DNA of 64,000 nucleotides from Isoetes taiwanensis (lineage: Eukaryota; Streptophyta; Lycopodiopsida; Isoetales; Isoetaceae). The position numbers and the translations under genes were made by a program. The number at the start of each line of letters is the position of its first letter. Positions within the stretch are counted from its first letter, which is position 1. The stretch spans positions 2,213,454 through 2,277,453 of the forward strand of contig JAJEKV010000033.1 in assembly GCA_021234155.1 (NCBI GenBank), given 5' to 3'. The notes beneath the pieces were generated by a model. That model ran no database searches, was not told the DNA's origin, and saw nothing but the letters and a program-made list of their open reading frames with translations. Positions 1 to 11,036 of this stretch are shown in pieces.

Positions 1-52
1 AAAGTTCGCCAAAGCATTCGAACCTCATGCAAGCTGGCTGAAGGCCGCCGCG

Positions 53-1366
53 TTGGCTAATGTTCATGCCACCACTCGAGCTCAACAAAGGCGGGGGCGC
101 ACCTTACATGTCTCAACCTCCACGCTCTCGACCATATCCAAATATCGGCCATTTGCTGAGGTAGACCTACTCAAAGAAGTTGCTGCTTCCTTACCACGCA
201 CTCCCGCACCTATGGATCCCGCAGATCCTTTTTCTCATGTGCCTCTGGAACTCCAAGAGGAGCTGGCAAAAATCAAAATTCCTCCAAGTCTTGCAACGAT
301 TTTGAAACTCTGTCCTGCTCTCAAGGACCGCCACCACTCCCCCGACTGTCTTGGTTGGGGCTGTTGCTACCTCTACACCCACGGTACATGCCACGGTGGG
401 CAATCAGCAAGTCAACCATGTTCAAATTGATGGAGGTAGCGCAGTTAATCTCATCACGGATAAACTCCGCAAACAAATGGGCATCAAACAACTCTATCGT
501 GCCCCATATGACATCAAATTGGCCAATGGCCATATCACGAGACCTCAAGGCGTCACGCCTCTTCTTCACATCAACATTGGTGATCTCAGATTCCCCTTGG
601 AATTTGGTGTTTGGAAGGCTGGAGAAGATCCAGGTGATTATGAAATGTTGGTCGGCAGACCTTTTCTCCGCCAGGCCAAGAGCATCCATTACTGGGCCAC
701 GGATCAGTTAGTCATCACTGATGGTCACCTCAATGCCACCATGGACTTGGAAACAGGCAAAATCATTTCCGTCGACAATGCTGAACCCTCTCTCTCCGAC
801 ACCGATTCTGAGGACGCCCAGAATATTTATCAAGTTCAGGCTCCACCTGCGAGTCTGCCTCTGTCATCCTACCCCGAATATGCTGATCCTTGGAGAGAAA
901 TGACTCTTGATCAGGACCAGGCTGTGGCTGCTTTGCTTGACCCTTACCTGGCTCCTTGCAATCGAATCCAACGTGTTGATCACTTTTCAGACGCTGAACC
1001 TCCTGCAGCTCCGGTAGATGTACACGCTATCATGAAGCAACCACTGCTTGAGGAAACTCAGCAACCTCTTTTTTTCACCATGCAGAGCGCCACGCATCCT
1101 GTTATGCTTCAACCTCCTGCTCATATTGTCCAGGACACGGAAGTTATCCCCCATATTCAGACTCCTGACGTCGAGATTGTGGACGTAGGCAACAATCAGC
1201 CTGTCCGAATTGCTGCCAATCTTCCGACACCCTATCGTAACAGGGCCGTCACGCTTTTCAAAAAGTTCAAACACATTTTCGCCTGGAGCTATAGAGATCT
1301 TCGGGGGATCAACAAAACCTTGGGGGAACTCACCATTCCTACCAAGTCTGATGCACGCCCAGTCTA
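53..1366 (+). pseudogene. gypsy gag C-terminus and aspartic protease
   Basis: The first frame (53-430) carries a gag-to-protease linker with the text KIKIPPSLATILKLCPAL, typical of plant gypsy polyproteins. The reading then continues in another frame (351-1366). This second frame has a retropepsin core: IDGGSAVNLI with the catalytic Asp-Gly-Gly at about 429-437, and a downstream GRPFLRQ motif (about 651). The region ends in the start of RT (WSYRDLRGI near 1280). The overlap of the two frames indicates a frameshift, or possibly programmed frameshifting, near 350-430. The stop at 1364 interrupts what should be continuous gag-pol. Gag zinc knuckles are not visible here. Confidence 0.75.
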
Positions 1367-2830
1367 GCAACGGCGATGCAGGCTCAACCCCAATTACGCG
1401 GATCGGCGTCAAGGCGGAAATTGACAAACTCCTTCGCTGCGGGTTTGATCTATGAGGTCAAACATTCGAAGTGGGTGAGCCCCATCGTCATTGCACTCAA
1501 ACACAATGGTAAGATCCGGCGTTTGCGTGGACTACCAAAACTCAATCGAACCCGCGAGCGTGATCATTTTCCACTTCCCTTCACGCACCAGGGTTAGGAA
1601 GAGGTTCTTTGGACATGAGATGTACTCTTTCATGGATGGTTTTTCGGCTACAATCAGATCTCAATCAAAGAATCGATCAACTCAAGACTACCTTCACCAC
1701 CCCGTAAAGCACTTTTTGCCTACAAGGTGGTTCCTTTTGGATTATCAAACTCTCCATCCACGTTTCAACGTATCATGCTCTCAGTTTTTCATGATTTTAT
1801 GAAGGAAAATCCCTTCTTGCAAATTTTTCAAGATGACTTCTCGCCTCTGATTCCATGGCTGACCATTTGGATAAATTGGAACTCGTCTTTCAGAAATGTG
1901 ATGAGTCCGGCATTAGTCTCAATCCCGAGAAATGCACCTTTTGCGTCACTTCAGGTGTTCTGTTGGGACATGTGGTCAGCAAAGCAGGTATCACCACGGA
2001 TCCTGCCAAAATCAGCTGCGTGCTCAAGGCTCAAGCACCAGCCAATATCAAGGAAACACGCTCTTTCTTGGGTAAGGTCAATTATTACTCCACCTTCATT
2101 CCTGGACTAGCAGCCATTGCAGATCCCATTCATAAACTCACGGGTGATGAATCCACCTGGGCTTGGAATTCCCAGGCGGATGCTGCTTTCCAACAGTTGA
2201 AGCTATTGCTTACTCAGGCCCCGGTTCTTGTTCCTCCTCAATGGGACAAGCCCTTTCATGTCCATGTCGATGTCTCGGCCTTTGCTATTGGAGCTGTTCT
2301 TTCTCAAGAATACGATCGCTGCAATCGACAAACCAAACCCGCGCCCGGTAGGAAACTCAATTCTGCTGAACGCAACTACTCTGCCACAGAGCGAGAAGCC
2401 TTGGGTTTAATTTTTTGCGTCCAACGCTTCCGTCACTATCTTTTGGGCAGTCAGATCAAATTCTTTGTTGACCACCAGGCACTTCTTTATTTGATCAACA
2501 AATCTCCCCACGGGCGCATTGCTCGTTGGGTCCTCCTTCGCAAGAATTTGCACCTTTTGAAATTGTTCACAAAGGCCGGCAAAATCTCATGTTGTCCCGG
2601 ATTATCTTTCACGCATCCACCACGGATGATCCCTCCACCGGGGTCTCGGGCGCCTTTCCCGGCGCTCAACTCTTTACGGTCACGGCAACACCTCATTGGT
2701 TTCATGACTTTCAGCATATCTCCTCCGGGTGCTCTTCCACCGGAGGACGCCCACGCTCTCTCCATGGCGACAATCCGTCGCCATCAATTTCTCGCGAGGT
2801 CCGTGACTACACCATGGTTGCGGGCCATCT
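1367..2830 (+). pseudogene. gypsy reverse transcriptase and RNase H, multiply frameshifted
   Basis: RT blocks appear in order across three frames: IYEVKHSKWVSPIVIA (about 1450), VPFGLSNSPSTFQRIM (about 1730), FQDD where the Y/F-x-DD catalytic motif belongs (about 1829), GHVVSKAGI (about 1970) and the RNase H-linked FLGKVNYYSTFIPG (about 2068). RNase H follows with AERNYSATEREALG (about 2370) and VDHQALLYL (about 2470). Stops and frame changes between blocks rule out a functional polyprotein. The identity is firm because the order and spacing of motifs match the family. Confidence 0.8.
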
Positions 2831-3942
2831 TTACAAAAGGGTAAGGATACAATCCTTCGGCCGTGTTCTCCCTCATGAGGTCCCGGATATTGTTCGAGAA
2901 GCCCATGAAGGGCTCGGTGGTGGTCATTTTCATGGAGACACCCGCGGCCGCGCCAAAAATCCTTCTTCTTTGGTTATTTTTGGCCCACGCTCTTCAAAGA
3001 CGCTCACGCCCCCCGCCGCGTGTGATGCTTGCCGGCGTGTGGGGCGCCCACGCCCATGGCGCTCTTCCCTTGGCGCCGGTTGCCGCGCCTACTTCCCTTC
3101 AAAGAAATGGGGAATGGATTTTGTGGGACCCATCGATCCTCTGCCGCACACCCGTGCGTGCGCTACATTCTGGTTCTCACCGACTCGCTACCAAATGGGC
3201 GGAAGCTTGCGCGCACTTCCGCACAACAACTGCGGCCAAAGCCAACCAAAGTCATCTATCAACAAATCATCACGCGATTCGGCGCCCCGCCTGCTGGGTC
3301 GGTGATCGTGGTGTCCATTTTATCAATCACACCATCAAGGAGCTGACGGATTATCTCCTGATACATCATCACAAGAGCACACCTTACTATCCTCAAGGGA
3401 ATGGTTTGGCTGAAAGCACCAACAAAACTCTGGTCACAATTCTCAAGAAAATTTGTGACGCTTCTCGCACTGACTGGCAAAACAAGCTTCCTACTGTTCT
3501 TTGGGCTTACAATACTTGTTTCAAAATAGCTACAGGTCACACCCCTTTCAAATTGGTTTATGGACAAGAAGCTCTCATGCCGTTTGAATACATACTTCCA
3601 ACACTCCGTTTTCAACTGGCTACTGCCCATAATCCGCCTGCTGCACTAAAAGAAAGGGTCTATCAATTGGAACAGTTGGATGAACTTCGAAGGGATGCTT
3701 ATATTCGTGTTCTTCATGGACAACGGTTGCAAAAATCTCTACATGACAAACGTATGAAGACAAAAACATTCAAAGAAGGAGATTTGGTTCTTCTTTATGA
3801 CTCTCGGTACAAAAATTTTCCGGGTAAACTAAAGTTTCGATGGCTTGGCCCTTATCAAATTGCCCAAGTGGTTAAACCCAGCGTTTTCCAGCTGGCCGAA
3901 TTAGATGGAACTCCATTACCTACACTGATTAATGGCTTTTAG
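2830..3942 (+). pseudogene. gypsy integrase
   Basis: A decayed integrase core is followed by a better preserved C-terminal half. VGDRGVHFI (about 3300) is the second catalytic Asp block. STPYYPQGNGLAEST (about 3380) carries the catalytic Glu about 35 residues later, as expected for a D,D-35-E integrase. The C-terminal region has GDLVLLYDSRYKNFPGKL and FRWLGPYQI (about 3780-3860), the usual GPY/F module of gypsy integrases. The N-terminal HHCC finger is scrambled. The ORF stops at 3940-3942. Confidence 0.8.
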
Positions 3943-4963
3943 CCTCAAAACATTTCATACAAATGAAAAGTGCACATCAACAAAACGGATCTTTGTTCGG
4001 ACCACGAACACAACGGATAGTGACTAAACCAAATGGCATATTTATATTATAGGTGGAATTTTTTACAAAATGTGGCGCAGCCCGGCTATTTCGCTATGGG
4101 CACCGCCCTATATACAAAAAACGGGCTCGAGCCCTATCTACTAAGTCCTAAGAAGAAAAACCCTCTACTCCGGGTTTGGAGGCGGAGGTGATGCGCAGAG
4201 GATGTGGTAGAGGTTACCCTTTCGAGGATCCCAAAAGGTCGCGAACCACCTCCATCCCGTTGGTCTTGGATCGGGATGTTCAGCCATCCCGCACACCAAC
4301 CGTCCATTCTCGGGCCACGATTGTGGCAGCGCCCGAGGTCCGCACAATTCATCTTGCGGGTAATCCACTCCCCGGCGGTTAGTGGGCATAGTGCGGTTCG
4401 TTCAAACCAGCCAAGACCATCTTTGGCGCCATCGGATGCCTTCGTTTCACTCCGGTTAGTCTTATATAGCCAATCGAGGAACTCCTTGTCGACGTGGACC
4501 AATCACACAAATCGCCAACGTGTTTGCAATGCAAGGCTGTTTCTAAAATGAGAATCTTTTCTCCCGCCGCATATCTAGCCATGGTACCTTCTGACACATT
4601 CCTTTTAATGATATCCCACTTCGAGTTGCCAGCATTAAATGCCATTTCTTCTTTTCACGCCCGTCGAACATTAATGTGTGTCCTTTGCCCACCTGTCACA
4701 TCCCATCATTCTCTCACGCCTCATCTCCACCGTTCATTCCTTCTCCATTTGTTGTTTGGGGACTTAGCCAAATTTTTGCCTCTCAATCGCCTCCTTGGCA
4801 TCTTTCGACACCTGGCACCATCAACGGTTGCAGCTTCGCCCTTATCATGCCCCTTCGCCCACCTTTGCGCGCCCTAAACCTTTTCGTCTCTCTGCGCCTT
4901 CGTCTTTTGTTCTCTGCTCTCCGCCTTCTTCAAACAGTTCCTTCTATTCCGACGCTTTTCGCC
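3943..4963 (+). other. spacer between integrase and extra ORF
   Basis: This 1-kb stretch inside the gypsy element has no convincing ORF. A pyrimidine-rich stretch near 4020-4060 ends in AG before GTGG and could be read as a splice acceptor for a subgenomic transcript of the downstream ORF. That is speculative. From about 4680 to 4960 it becomes C/T-rich, as in a plant 5' leader. Confidence 0.4.
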
Positions 4964-5854
4964 ATGGCTGCCCCCAAACTTTCTACACTACAAGCTTCTG
5001 CTCCAAGGGATGCGACTCTTTTTGGGTCTGTGTCTTTCTCGACGCCCACCTTTCGAGAGGCCCTTGTTGGTCTGAGTCGGGAAGTTGCGGAACGCCACAA
5101 GCTTTACGAATTTTCACAAATGGAGCTCCCGGCCCCAAATCCGGCGCAATTGCAGCAGTTCATCGCACACATCGTCAACAGCCCGGAAGGATTTGCTACG
5201 GTGGTCGATGGCACCACCATTTTACTTACTCAGCATTTGATTTCTGAGGTATTCCACATCCCTTTGCAAAAACCTTCTGTCTCTTGGGCTGCTTTACAGG
5301 ACATGGACGTCACTCAGTTTGGCGCTATTGCTTATCAAGCCAACCAGCATCGCCTCACAAATATTGCCAAACCCCATGAGACTTTTGTGAAGTTTCTGTG
5401 GCGAAAATTGCTTGGGCATTCCATTAAGAACACCCACATCAATAAGCCGTTTTATAATATGGTCATCACTGCCATTCACTCCACTCTGCATGTCGATTGG
5501 CCTCAGCTTTTATTCTACCGTCTTCTTCAAGAAGTAGACCGCATTCGGGCTACCCCCTCCTCTGTCTCTGAAATTTCCGTGGGTGGCCATCTTCAGGCCC
5601 TCATTCGTCATTATCTTCCAGTTCTTGAGAGCCCTTCCACTTCCCATACCTCCACTCAGCGCTCTCTGCATTCCCAGCGTCAAACTCAACAAGCTGTACC
5701 TTCACGCCAAACTTCCCCTCGTCCTGTTCAACATCAGACCACGCATGTCACTGTCTCCTCTTCTTCCTCTGAGGCCACGCCTTCCAATTCCCATCATGCC
5801 TCTCAACAATCTCAGACAAGGCAGCAACAGGGCCCTGCACCTCCCCATCCTTGA
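4964..5854 (+). CDS. extra ORF of the gypsy element, N-terminal part, function unknown
   Basis: A 296-residue ORF lies downstream of integrase on the same strand. I chose the ATG at 4964 because its context (GCCATGGCT) is a good plant initiation site and the preceding in-frame sequence is low-complexity leader. The product begins MAAPKLSTLQ. It has a globular, mostly helical-looking N-terminal half (about residues 20-210) with no motif I recognise. A Ser/Thr/Gln/His-rich tail ends in a stop at 5852. No signal peptide or convincing membrane helix is seen, so a classical env function is not supported. Position and sense orientation resemble the env-like or additional ORFs of Athila/Tat lineages. 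The reading continues in other frames beyond 5854, so the intact protein was probably longer. Confidence 0.55.
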   Translation: MAAPKLSTLQASAPRDATLFGSVSFSTPTFREALVGLSREVAERHKLYEFSQMELPAPNPAQLQQFIAHIVNSPEGFATVVDGTTILLTQHLISEVFHIPLQKPSVSWAALQDMDVTQFGAIAYQANQHRLTNIAKPHETFVKFLWRKLLGHSIKNTHINKPFYNMVITAIHSTLHVDWPQLLFYRLLQEVDRIRATPSSVSEISVGGHLQALIRHYLPVLESPSTSHTSTQRSLHSQRQTQQAVPSRQTSPRPVQHQTTHVTVSSSSSEATPSNSHHASQQSQTRQQQGPAPPHP

Positions 5855-7659
5855 CAGCTCCTGTACAAATTCCAGCAAGATGTTCAAGCCGCTGCCATGC
5901 AGCTACATGCATCCCGGAGGCTCTCATGGCGGTGTTCAAAGGCGTCCCCGAGGCTTCCGATCTTTGTTCAAAGAGACCTTCAAGCTGCCACGCCCATGTT
6001 CAAACCACGAAGCCCAACTTCAAGAAAAGCACGCTGCTCTATTACAGGCCCGTATAGATCTCACGATGCTTTCGGGATCGAGACCCGCCTACTTACGGAT
6101 CAGCGGTAGCAGCTCCCAAACCGAAATTCAGGACTTATTGGAACAGAACAAGTCCAAAGATACCCTTCGAAAGTGACAAGGAGAAACACATTGCTAAGCT
6201 AGACACCTTGTACTTTCGAGCTTTGTGACAATTCTGACACTCAAGTTCAAAATCTCACCGGCGTGAAGCTCGACTCACCTCCCTTGAAGCTCGGCTTTCC
6301 ACACTCACCAATCGCTTAACGTCCCTCCGGACTTCGGCTTTTGGAGGCTCGAAAACAAAGGTCATCGATGACGCGGAGATTGCCACGCTTCGCCTCCATA
6401 CTCCGGGGCAATCCTCTTCACATGCCACGCTTCCTGGTAAACGGGTCCGTGATCAGTCCCGTCTTTTGTTAGAAAAGGAGCATCGGATCCGTGACCTTGA
6501 ACATCAGCTCCAGCAAGCAGTTCAATCTGCTGAGGAAGCCCAAACCAAACAGGAGGGATATCTTGACATTGCCACCAACATCCCGGTGGACTTCTCTACT
6601 CCTTCCAGCTATCTTGACTATGTGGTGGCCCGACGGCACCTCTTTCTTTTGAAATGGTACGCGGCCAATGGCAATGTTCATCAACAGCCACTCAAAAGTA
6701 TGGACTTCCTTCGGATCTGGCCGGATCTTTCTATAGAAGACAAGGGTTTATTTTGTGCACTCTTAGTCTTTGATCAGCTCACGGTTGAAGATCCTGAATT
6801 AGTCATCTTCCGAGTTGTTCAGCCCATGGCTTATGTTTTTCATGACTTCTACCTGGCGGATCTCCAGGATAAATTCCGGGATGAGGCCCATCGTGTTTTT
6901 CGAGGCAACTCCAATGCTGCTTGGTTGTTATCACCAACCAACAAATATTTCCAGGATCCTGCTCAGTCTCAGACTTTTGAACAAGAGTACATGCCTGAAT
7001 TGGCTCAGCACTTACCTCTGTGGTAGGTTGAAACGTTGGAACAGGTAAACAAAATCTGGCGCACCCTGATGATCTTGAGTTTGCTCAGATTTATATGCAG
7101 CACTTGGGAGGCTACAATCAACTCCGTGGCCTTCTGGAAAGCAAGACCATTCCCACGGGTTGGGTCAATCCTCCTGTCTATCAATTACTCTCTACTTCAG
7201 AATGGGACCATTGGTGTCGTGCTCTTGATCAAAATCTTGTTCAAGCATTCAGGGACATGGCTCTGCAACCCACGCACACGGGCATGATTCCCTCTCCATA
7301 TGCTTCCTTAGGAGCCCCTCCCCGCCCACGGTTCCTTTCTTCTGATTGGCATCTTCCCTTTTGGACGAAGGTCATGGATGGCCACGCCCCGGAGTCGACT
7401 CGCCTCGGATCTCCACGGATCTTGGTGGGATCCCCGATTTGTCAGACGCTCCAATTGGGAGGATAATGCCACTTTGGACACTACTGAAAATTGGATTTAC
7501 ATCGGTAATGAGCGTGGTTGGCAAAAGCCTCACGATGCTCTTCATGGTCTTGATACCTTCTTGCGAGAATCACGCCACCTCACCGGATCCTTGATTCTGC
7601 ACCGTCAAGCGGGTTTACGTCTTTGCTCTCAAATGCATCCCGGTCAGCTCTTTAAATAG
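5855..7659 (+). pseudogene. extra ORF of the gypsy element, C-terminal continuation, frameshifted
   Basis: Open segments in alternating frames continue the previous ORF. 6466-7026 gives a Glu/Gln-rich coiled-coil stretch (EKEHRIRDLEHQLQQAVQ) followed by about 140 residues of globular sequence rich in aromatic residues. The segment at 7095-7466 includes SEWDHWCRALDQNLVQAF. A last segment (7378-7659) contains ENWIYIGNERGW. The pieces share codon usage and orientation with the 4964 ORF, so I read them as one decayed gene of roughly 800-900 codons. No family is recognised. Confidence 0.45.
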
Positions 7660-7943
7660 GCAGCGTCAATCTTTCCTTTGCAATCCGAATGCCGTCGGTG
7701 CCTTCGGTCTTCAAACTTGTCTTCTCATGGAGTGCGGTTGCCACGGAAGACATGGTGCGCTCTCACTTCCTCATTGAGGCCCATCCTGCCCTAGGGCTCA
7801 ACACCCCGGCTCTTCAAACACGCCCGGGACCTCATTGCTCATTACCATAATGGCGCCTCGACCTCATTCCCCGTGAGGATCACTTTCCGACCTGGCGGTT
7901 TCCGCCCCGGAAGCACTTCCTCCTTTTCTTGGTGAGTGTCATT

Positions 7944-7955
7944 TGGTGGGGGGAG
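7944..7955 (+). other. polypurine tract of the gypsy element
   Basis: A G-rich tract (GGTGGGGGGAG) immediately precedes TGTTAG, the presumed first bases of the LTR. This is the expected site of plus-strand DNA priming. Confidence 0.6.
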
Positions 7956-8459
7956 TGTTAGTCCCATGCCTCCCGGTTCGGGACTATTCATGCATCTGAC
8001 GGACCAGGTCAAGCTCAAGGATCCACGACGGGCATGGGTCAGCCATCAAAGGCTCGTGAAGACCAAGCGGCCGACCACGTAGTCAAAGCTGCGTCCCCGT
8101 CAACAAGAGGCGCCGACAAGTGATGACCCGTCCGCCACCGTGTCGGGCGTCGGCGTGATTCTAGGCATTTCAAGAGGCACCGCCAACATTCACAAGAAAT
8201 CAGGCCTCCTTCCGTGAGTCGGCACCGAGATCAGTCCGAGTGTCTATATTGGGCCAGAGGTCATTGTACTATATATGAGTAGAGCTAGCATATGATGGCT
8301 AGATGAGTTTTGAGTCTTGTCTCTTTTCAGTCTTCTCTCCATTGCGAGAGCTCATGTATGTTCATCATTGATATCAAGGAAGCATATCATTTTCCTCTCA
8401 TTGTTCTTTTCTGTTCCATTTTCTTCTTCTTGTTCTTTTCTTGCAAATCCCGTGTGACA
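7956..8459 (+). repeat. 3' LTR of the gypsy element, right edge approximate
   Basis: The LTR is inferred to start with TGTTAGTCCC after the polypurine tract and to end near TGTGACA at 8459. A second candidate end is CTCACA at 8500. With the 5' LTR outside the window the right edge cannot be fixed. An ACTATATATGAGTAG stretch near 8269 could be the TATA region of the LTR promoter. Confidence 0.5.
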
Positions 8460-8499
8460 TAGTCCCCCGGATTCTCCTGTTAGATCCAAGGGTCCTCAC

Positions 8500-10082
8500 A
8501 GAGGGCTGTCTTGCAGGAGTTCCCGAACCCAGACCCCAAACAGACCTCTACACCATGGAGGTCTTCTGACACAGTGGCAAGGGTTACAGGTGTCCGTTTC
8601 TCTGAGTGGCTATGCAAAGGTGTGTCATCTCCAGCCATGTCACTTCGTGTCTCAGAGGCCATTGCCACCATGGTGGACAATAATAAGAAAGAAGTTGCAT
8701 CCTATCTTCAGCAGTTGCAGGCCAAGCAGGATTCCATGGATATTTTGTTACCACCAGCTGAAATTTTTTATGAGGTTCAGGAGTGCAGGTCAACTTTTGA
8801 GCACTTTGGGGCCCCTGTGGTGCAGATCAGTCATGAGACTCACCGTCGTCATGTGGAGCAATTAGTTGCATGCTCTGTTGTTTGTTACTTCACTGGCCCC
8901 TTCTTGGATTTGAAGCGCGTTGGATCTTGGTTATCTGGGCATCTGCACAAATTAGGGCTTCCTGCGTATCAGTCGATCAAGCTCGTGGGCAAAGATCAAC
9001 GTTGTTTTCTCCTAATGTTTGAGTCCCATGAGCCGGTGGCTCAACTCATAGAACGAGGTGTTGATCCTTTGTGGAAACATTTCTTGTTGTATCAGCAGTA
9101 TGTTCCTGGCTCTTTTCCAGGTAAGCCAGATGCCTTGCGTGCTCCATTCTGGATTGCTATTGAAGATTTCCCTCCAGAATTTCAAGATCCTGAGTTCATT
9201 TCTGCTATTGCTAGTGAGATTGGACTTCACTTGCAGCATGCTATAACCAATGACATTACTAAGATTTGTGTATAGCACGCCCTATTCATCGTGATATGCC
9301 TCAGACAATTGTTGTTCAAAGTGGGCCCATGTTCTTTCCATTCAAGCTACGTTTGTTAAATGGCCCAGAGCTAGCTCTCATGTTCCCTGAGGCCCCCCTC
9401 TTTGCTCAATTTCGTAAGTCTTACCAGCAGGCTCCTCCGGTTGCCTCTGCTACAAATCCTACTCCTAGCTCTGCTCCTTCTTCAATGGATGTCTCTTATC
9501 CCCCTATGACTTCTTCTACATCTATTCCAGCTGCTGGTCCTGCGCCTCTGCTGCTGGATCAACAGAGGCAAAGGTTGGATGAGATTCAGAGGTCGCAAGA
9601 GCAGGTGGAAGCAGCTCGTGCGCAATACATGGACATTGATCGTCGTGGTGCCCACCCTCCAACTAAACATCCACCGGCTCTTCATCAACCTCGAAAGTCA
9701 GCCAAGGGTTCTAACACCTCTGCATCTCAGCTCTCCTATGCACTTGCTATACGTGATTCTGATCCTTCTGCTGCATGTGGACGCTTTGCTCCACTTCAGT
9801 GGGCTGATTTGGCTGAAGATAATACTGTCTTGTCGAAGGACCAAGTTACATCTTCAAACTCTCCTGAGATTCCAATAGTCATATCGGATTTGACGTCATT
9901 ACAGGTTGAATGCGGTTAGACTCTTAAGCAGACTTTTACTTATCTAGTATGGGGTAAGCACATGGTGTCGCAGGCTCGTGTTCCAGCAGCACCCTCTTGT
10001 GTTTACACAACTAGATGAGAAATATTCATTTTGTACTTATTCTTGCTCATTAATAAACTTTTTGTTCGTCCTTCAAAAAAAA
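8500..10082 (+). mobile_element. ORF1-only LINE-like retrosequence with poly-A end
   Basis: A DUF4283-like ORF1 is followed by only about 155 bp of 3' UTR, an AATAAA signal at 10052 and an A-run starting at 10075 that grades into AAT repeats. There is no reverse transcriptase between ORF1 and the tail. The left edge is uncertain because it abuts the gypsy LTR. The layout fits an ORF1-only ('half-LINE') element or an internally deleted plant L1. Confidence 0.55.
8637..9919 (+). pseudogene. plant L1-type ORF1 (DUF4283-like), one frameshift
   Basis: The start is taken at ATG 8637 (MSLRVSEAIATM). A DUF4283-like RNA-binding fold follows at about residues 85-210, with FTGPFLDLKRVGSWLSGHL, then FLLMFES and APFWIAIEDFPPEF. 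The frame stops at 9273. The same protein resumes in another frame (about 9266-9919) with ARPIHRDMPQTIVV, which is where members of this family read AKICVEIDL..PLP. The rest is Pro/Ser-rich and Gln-rich. The expected C-terminal zinc knuckle is absent. In plant L1 elements this protein binds the element RNA. One frameshift and a stop make this copy broken, unless there is an assembly error. Confidence 0.6.
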
Positions 10083-10487
10083 AATAATAATAATTTATAA
10101 TGCGGGGAATTAACATCTTCAATTTGGCCGAAGTAATCATTACAAAAAGCCAGACCTGGGGGGGGGGTAATAAGGTAATAATTATGGTTATAGATTAAAG
10201 GAGGGCATAGTACGGGTGTCAGAGCAACAGGTAATAGACAGGTGGCGGATACACGCATACGAAAATAAGGAGGACAGGATAAGACAAGACCAGCAATTAA
10301 GACAGACGGGCGTAATAAAGAAGCGGGAATTTAGATAGATTTCGTAACCCTAAAGGATATAACAAGGAGAAGGTGAAGAGTGAAGCTCCGCCTCCGAGTG
10401 TTCCAAGCTCGCATAGTTCTCTGAATTCTCCGAGCTCCGACTCCAGTGCAGCGCCCGACTCAGCTTCAACAGGTTTCGGAATTCATA

Positions 10488-11036
10488 ATGGAGAAAAGGA
10501 AAAGGATCATCAGCAAGGAAGATGTGGATAGGAAGCCAGCTGTGAAGCGCCCGAGATCGGGGGTCCCGGGCAATCTTACCGTGCCATATAATCCGGACCT
10601 TGAAGACTTGAATCCATGGTGCATTTGTGAGCCAGATTGCATATGCTTGCATAAAGGTTTAGGGTCATGCATAAGCTGTGGACGCGTTCATTGCCTGTTT
10701 TGCGACCGCATTCACCATGCGCAGTCGATGAAAGATGCAGATTATAACCTCGGCCTTCTAGGAGTACTTGGGGTTCTGTCAGACAAGAACGATACAGTTC
10801 GGCGTCAGGATTTGGATAGAGTGATGCAGTGCTTCAATAGACTTCAGATGCATGCTGCAATACAGAAATCTACGAGATACCAGCATAATCTTATGATCGG
10901 CGACTATGGCAAAGTCTGCATCTTTTGTTGCGAGAAAAACCCAGTGGATTTTTTATGCCAGGCTTTTATGCATAGGAACCTGGAAAAAATCAAGAATATT
11001 AGAGAGCCATCAACAGAAAAGAAGCAGAAGAAGTAA
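10488..11036 (+). CDS. unrecognised Cys-rich 182-residue protein
   Basis: An uninterrupted ORF starts at ATG 10488 (AATTCATAATGGAG). Residues 1-25 are basic (MEKRKR..KPAVKRPRSG), like a nuclear localisation signal. Two Cys clusters follow. The first (about residues 48-80) runs WCICEPDCICLHKG then CISCGRVHCLFCDRIHH, giving eight Cys plus a His pair that could hold two metal ions. The second (about residues 145-160) is CIFCCEKNPVDFLC. The C-terminus is Lys-rich. An AATAAA lies nine bases after the stop (11045). I do not recognise the family. The sequence around it looks like LINE leader, so it may be a host gene, a captured gene or an element-encoded protein. No homologous ORF is seen elsewhere in the window. 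Confidence 0.5.
   Translation: MEKRKRIISKEDVDRKPAVKRPRSGVPGNLTVPYNPDLEDLNPWCICEPDCICLHKGLGSCISCGRVHCLFCDRIHHAQSMKDADYNLGLLGVLGVLSDKNDTVRRQDLDRVMQCFNRLQMHAAIQKSTRYQHNLMIGDYGKVCIFCCEKNPVDFLCQAFMHRNLEKIKNIREPSTEKKQKK

Larger units (their letters stand above)
1..8459 (+). mobile_element. Ty3/gypsy LTR retrotransposon, 5' end outside the window, decayed
   Basis: Going left to right the + strand encodes a gag tail with retropepsin, reverse transcriptase, RNase H and integrase. The order PR-RT-RH-INT is that of Ty3/gypsy elements. About 2.7 kb of further sense ORFs follow, then a polypurine tract and a TGTTAG-starting LTR. Reading frames change many times and stops are frequent, so the copy is dead. 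The 5' LTR and most of gag lie before position 1. The extra coding region between integrase and LTR is unusual for a simple gypsy element and recalls Athila/Tat-type elements with an additional ORF. Confidence 0.85.
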
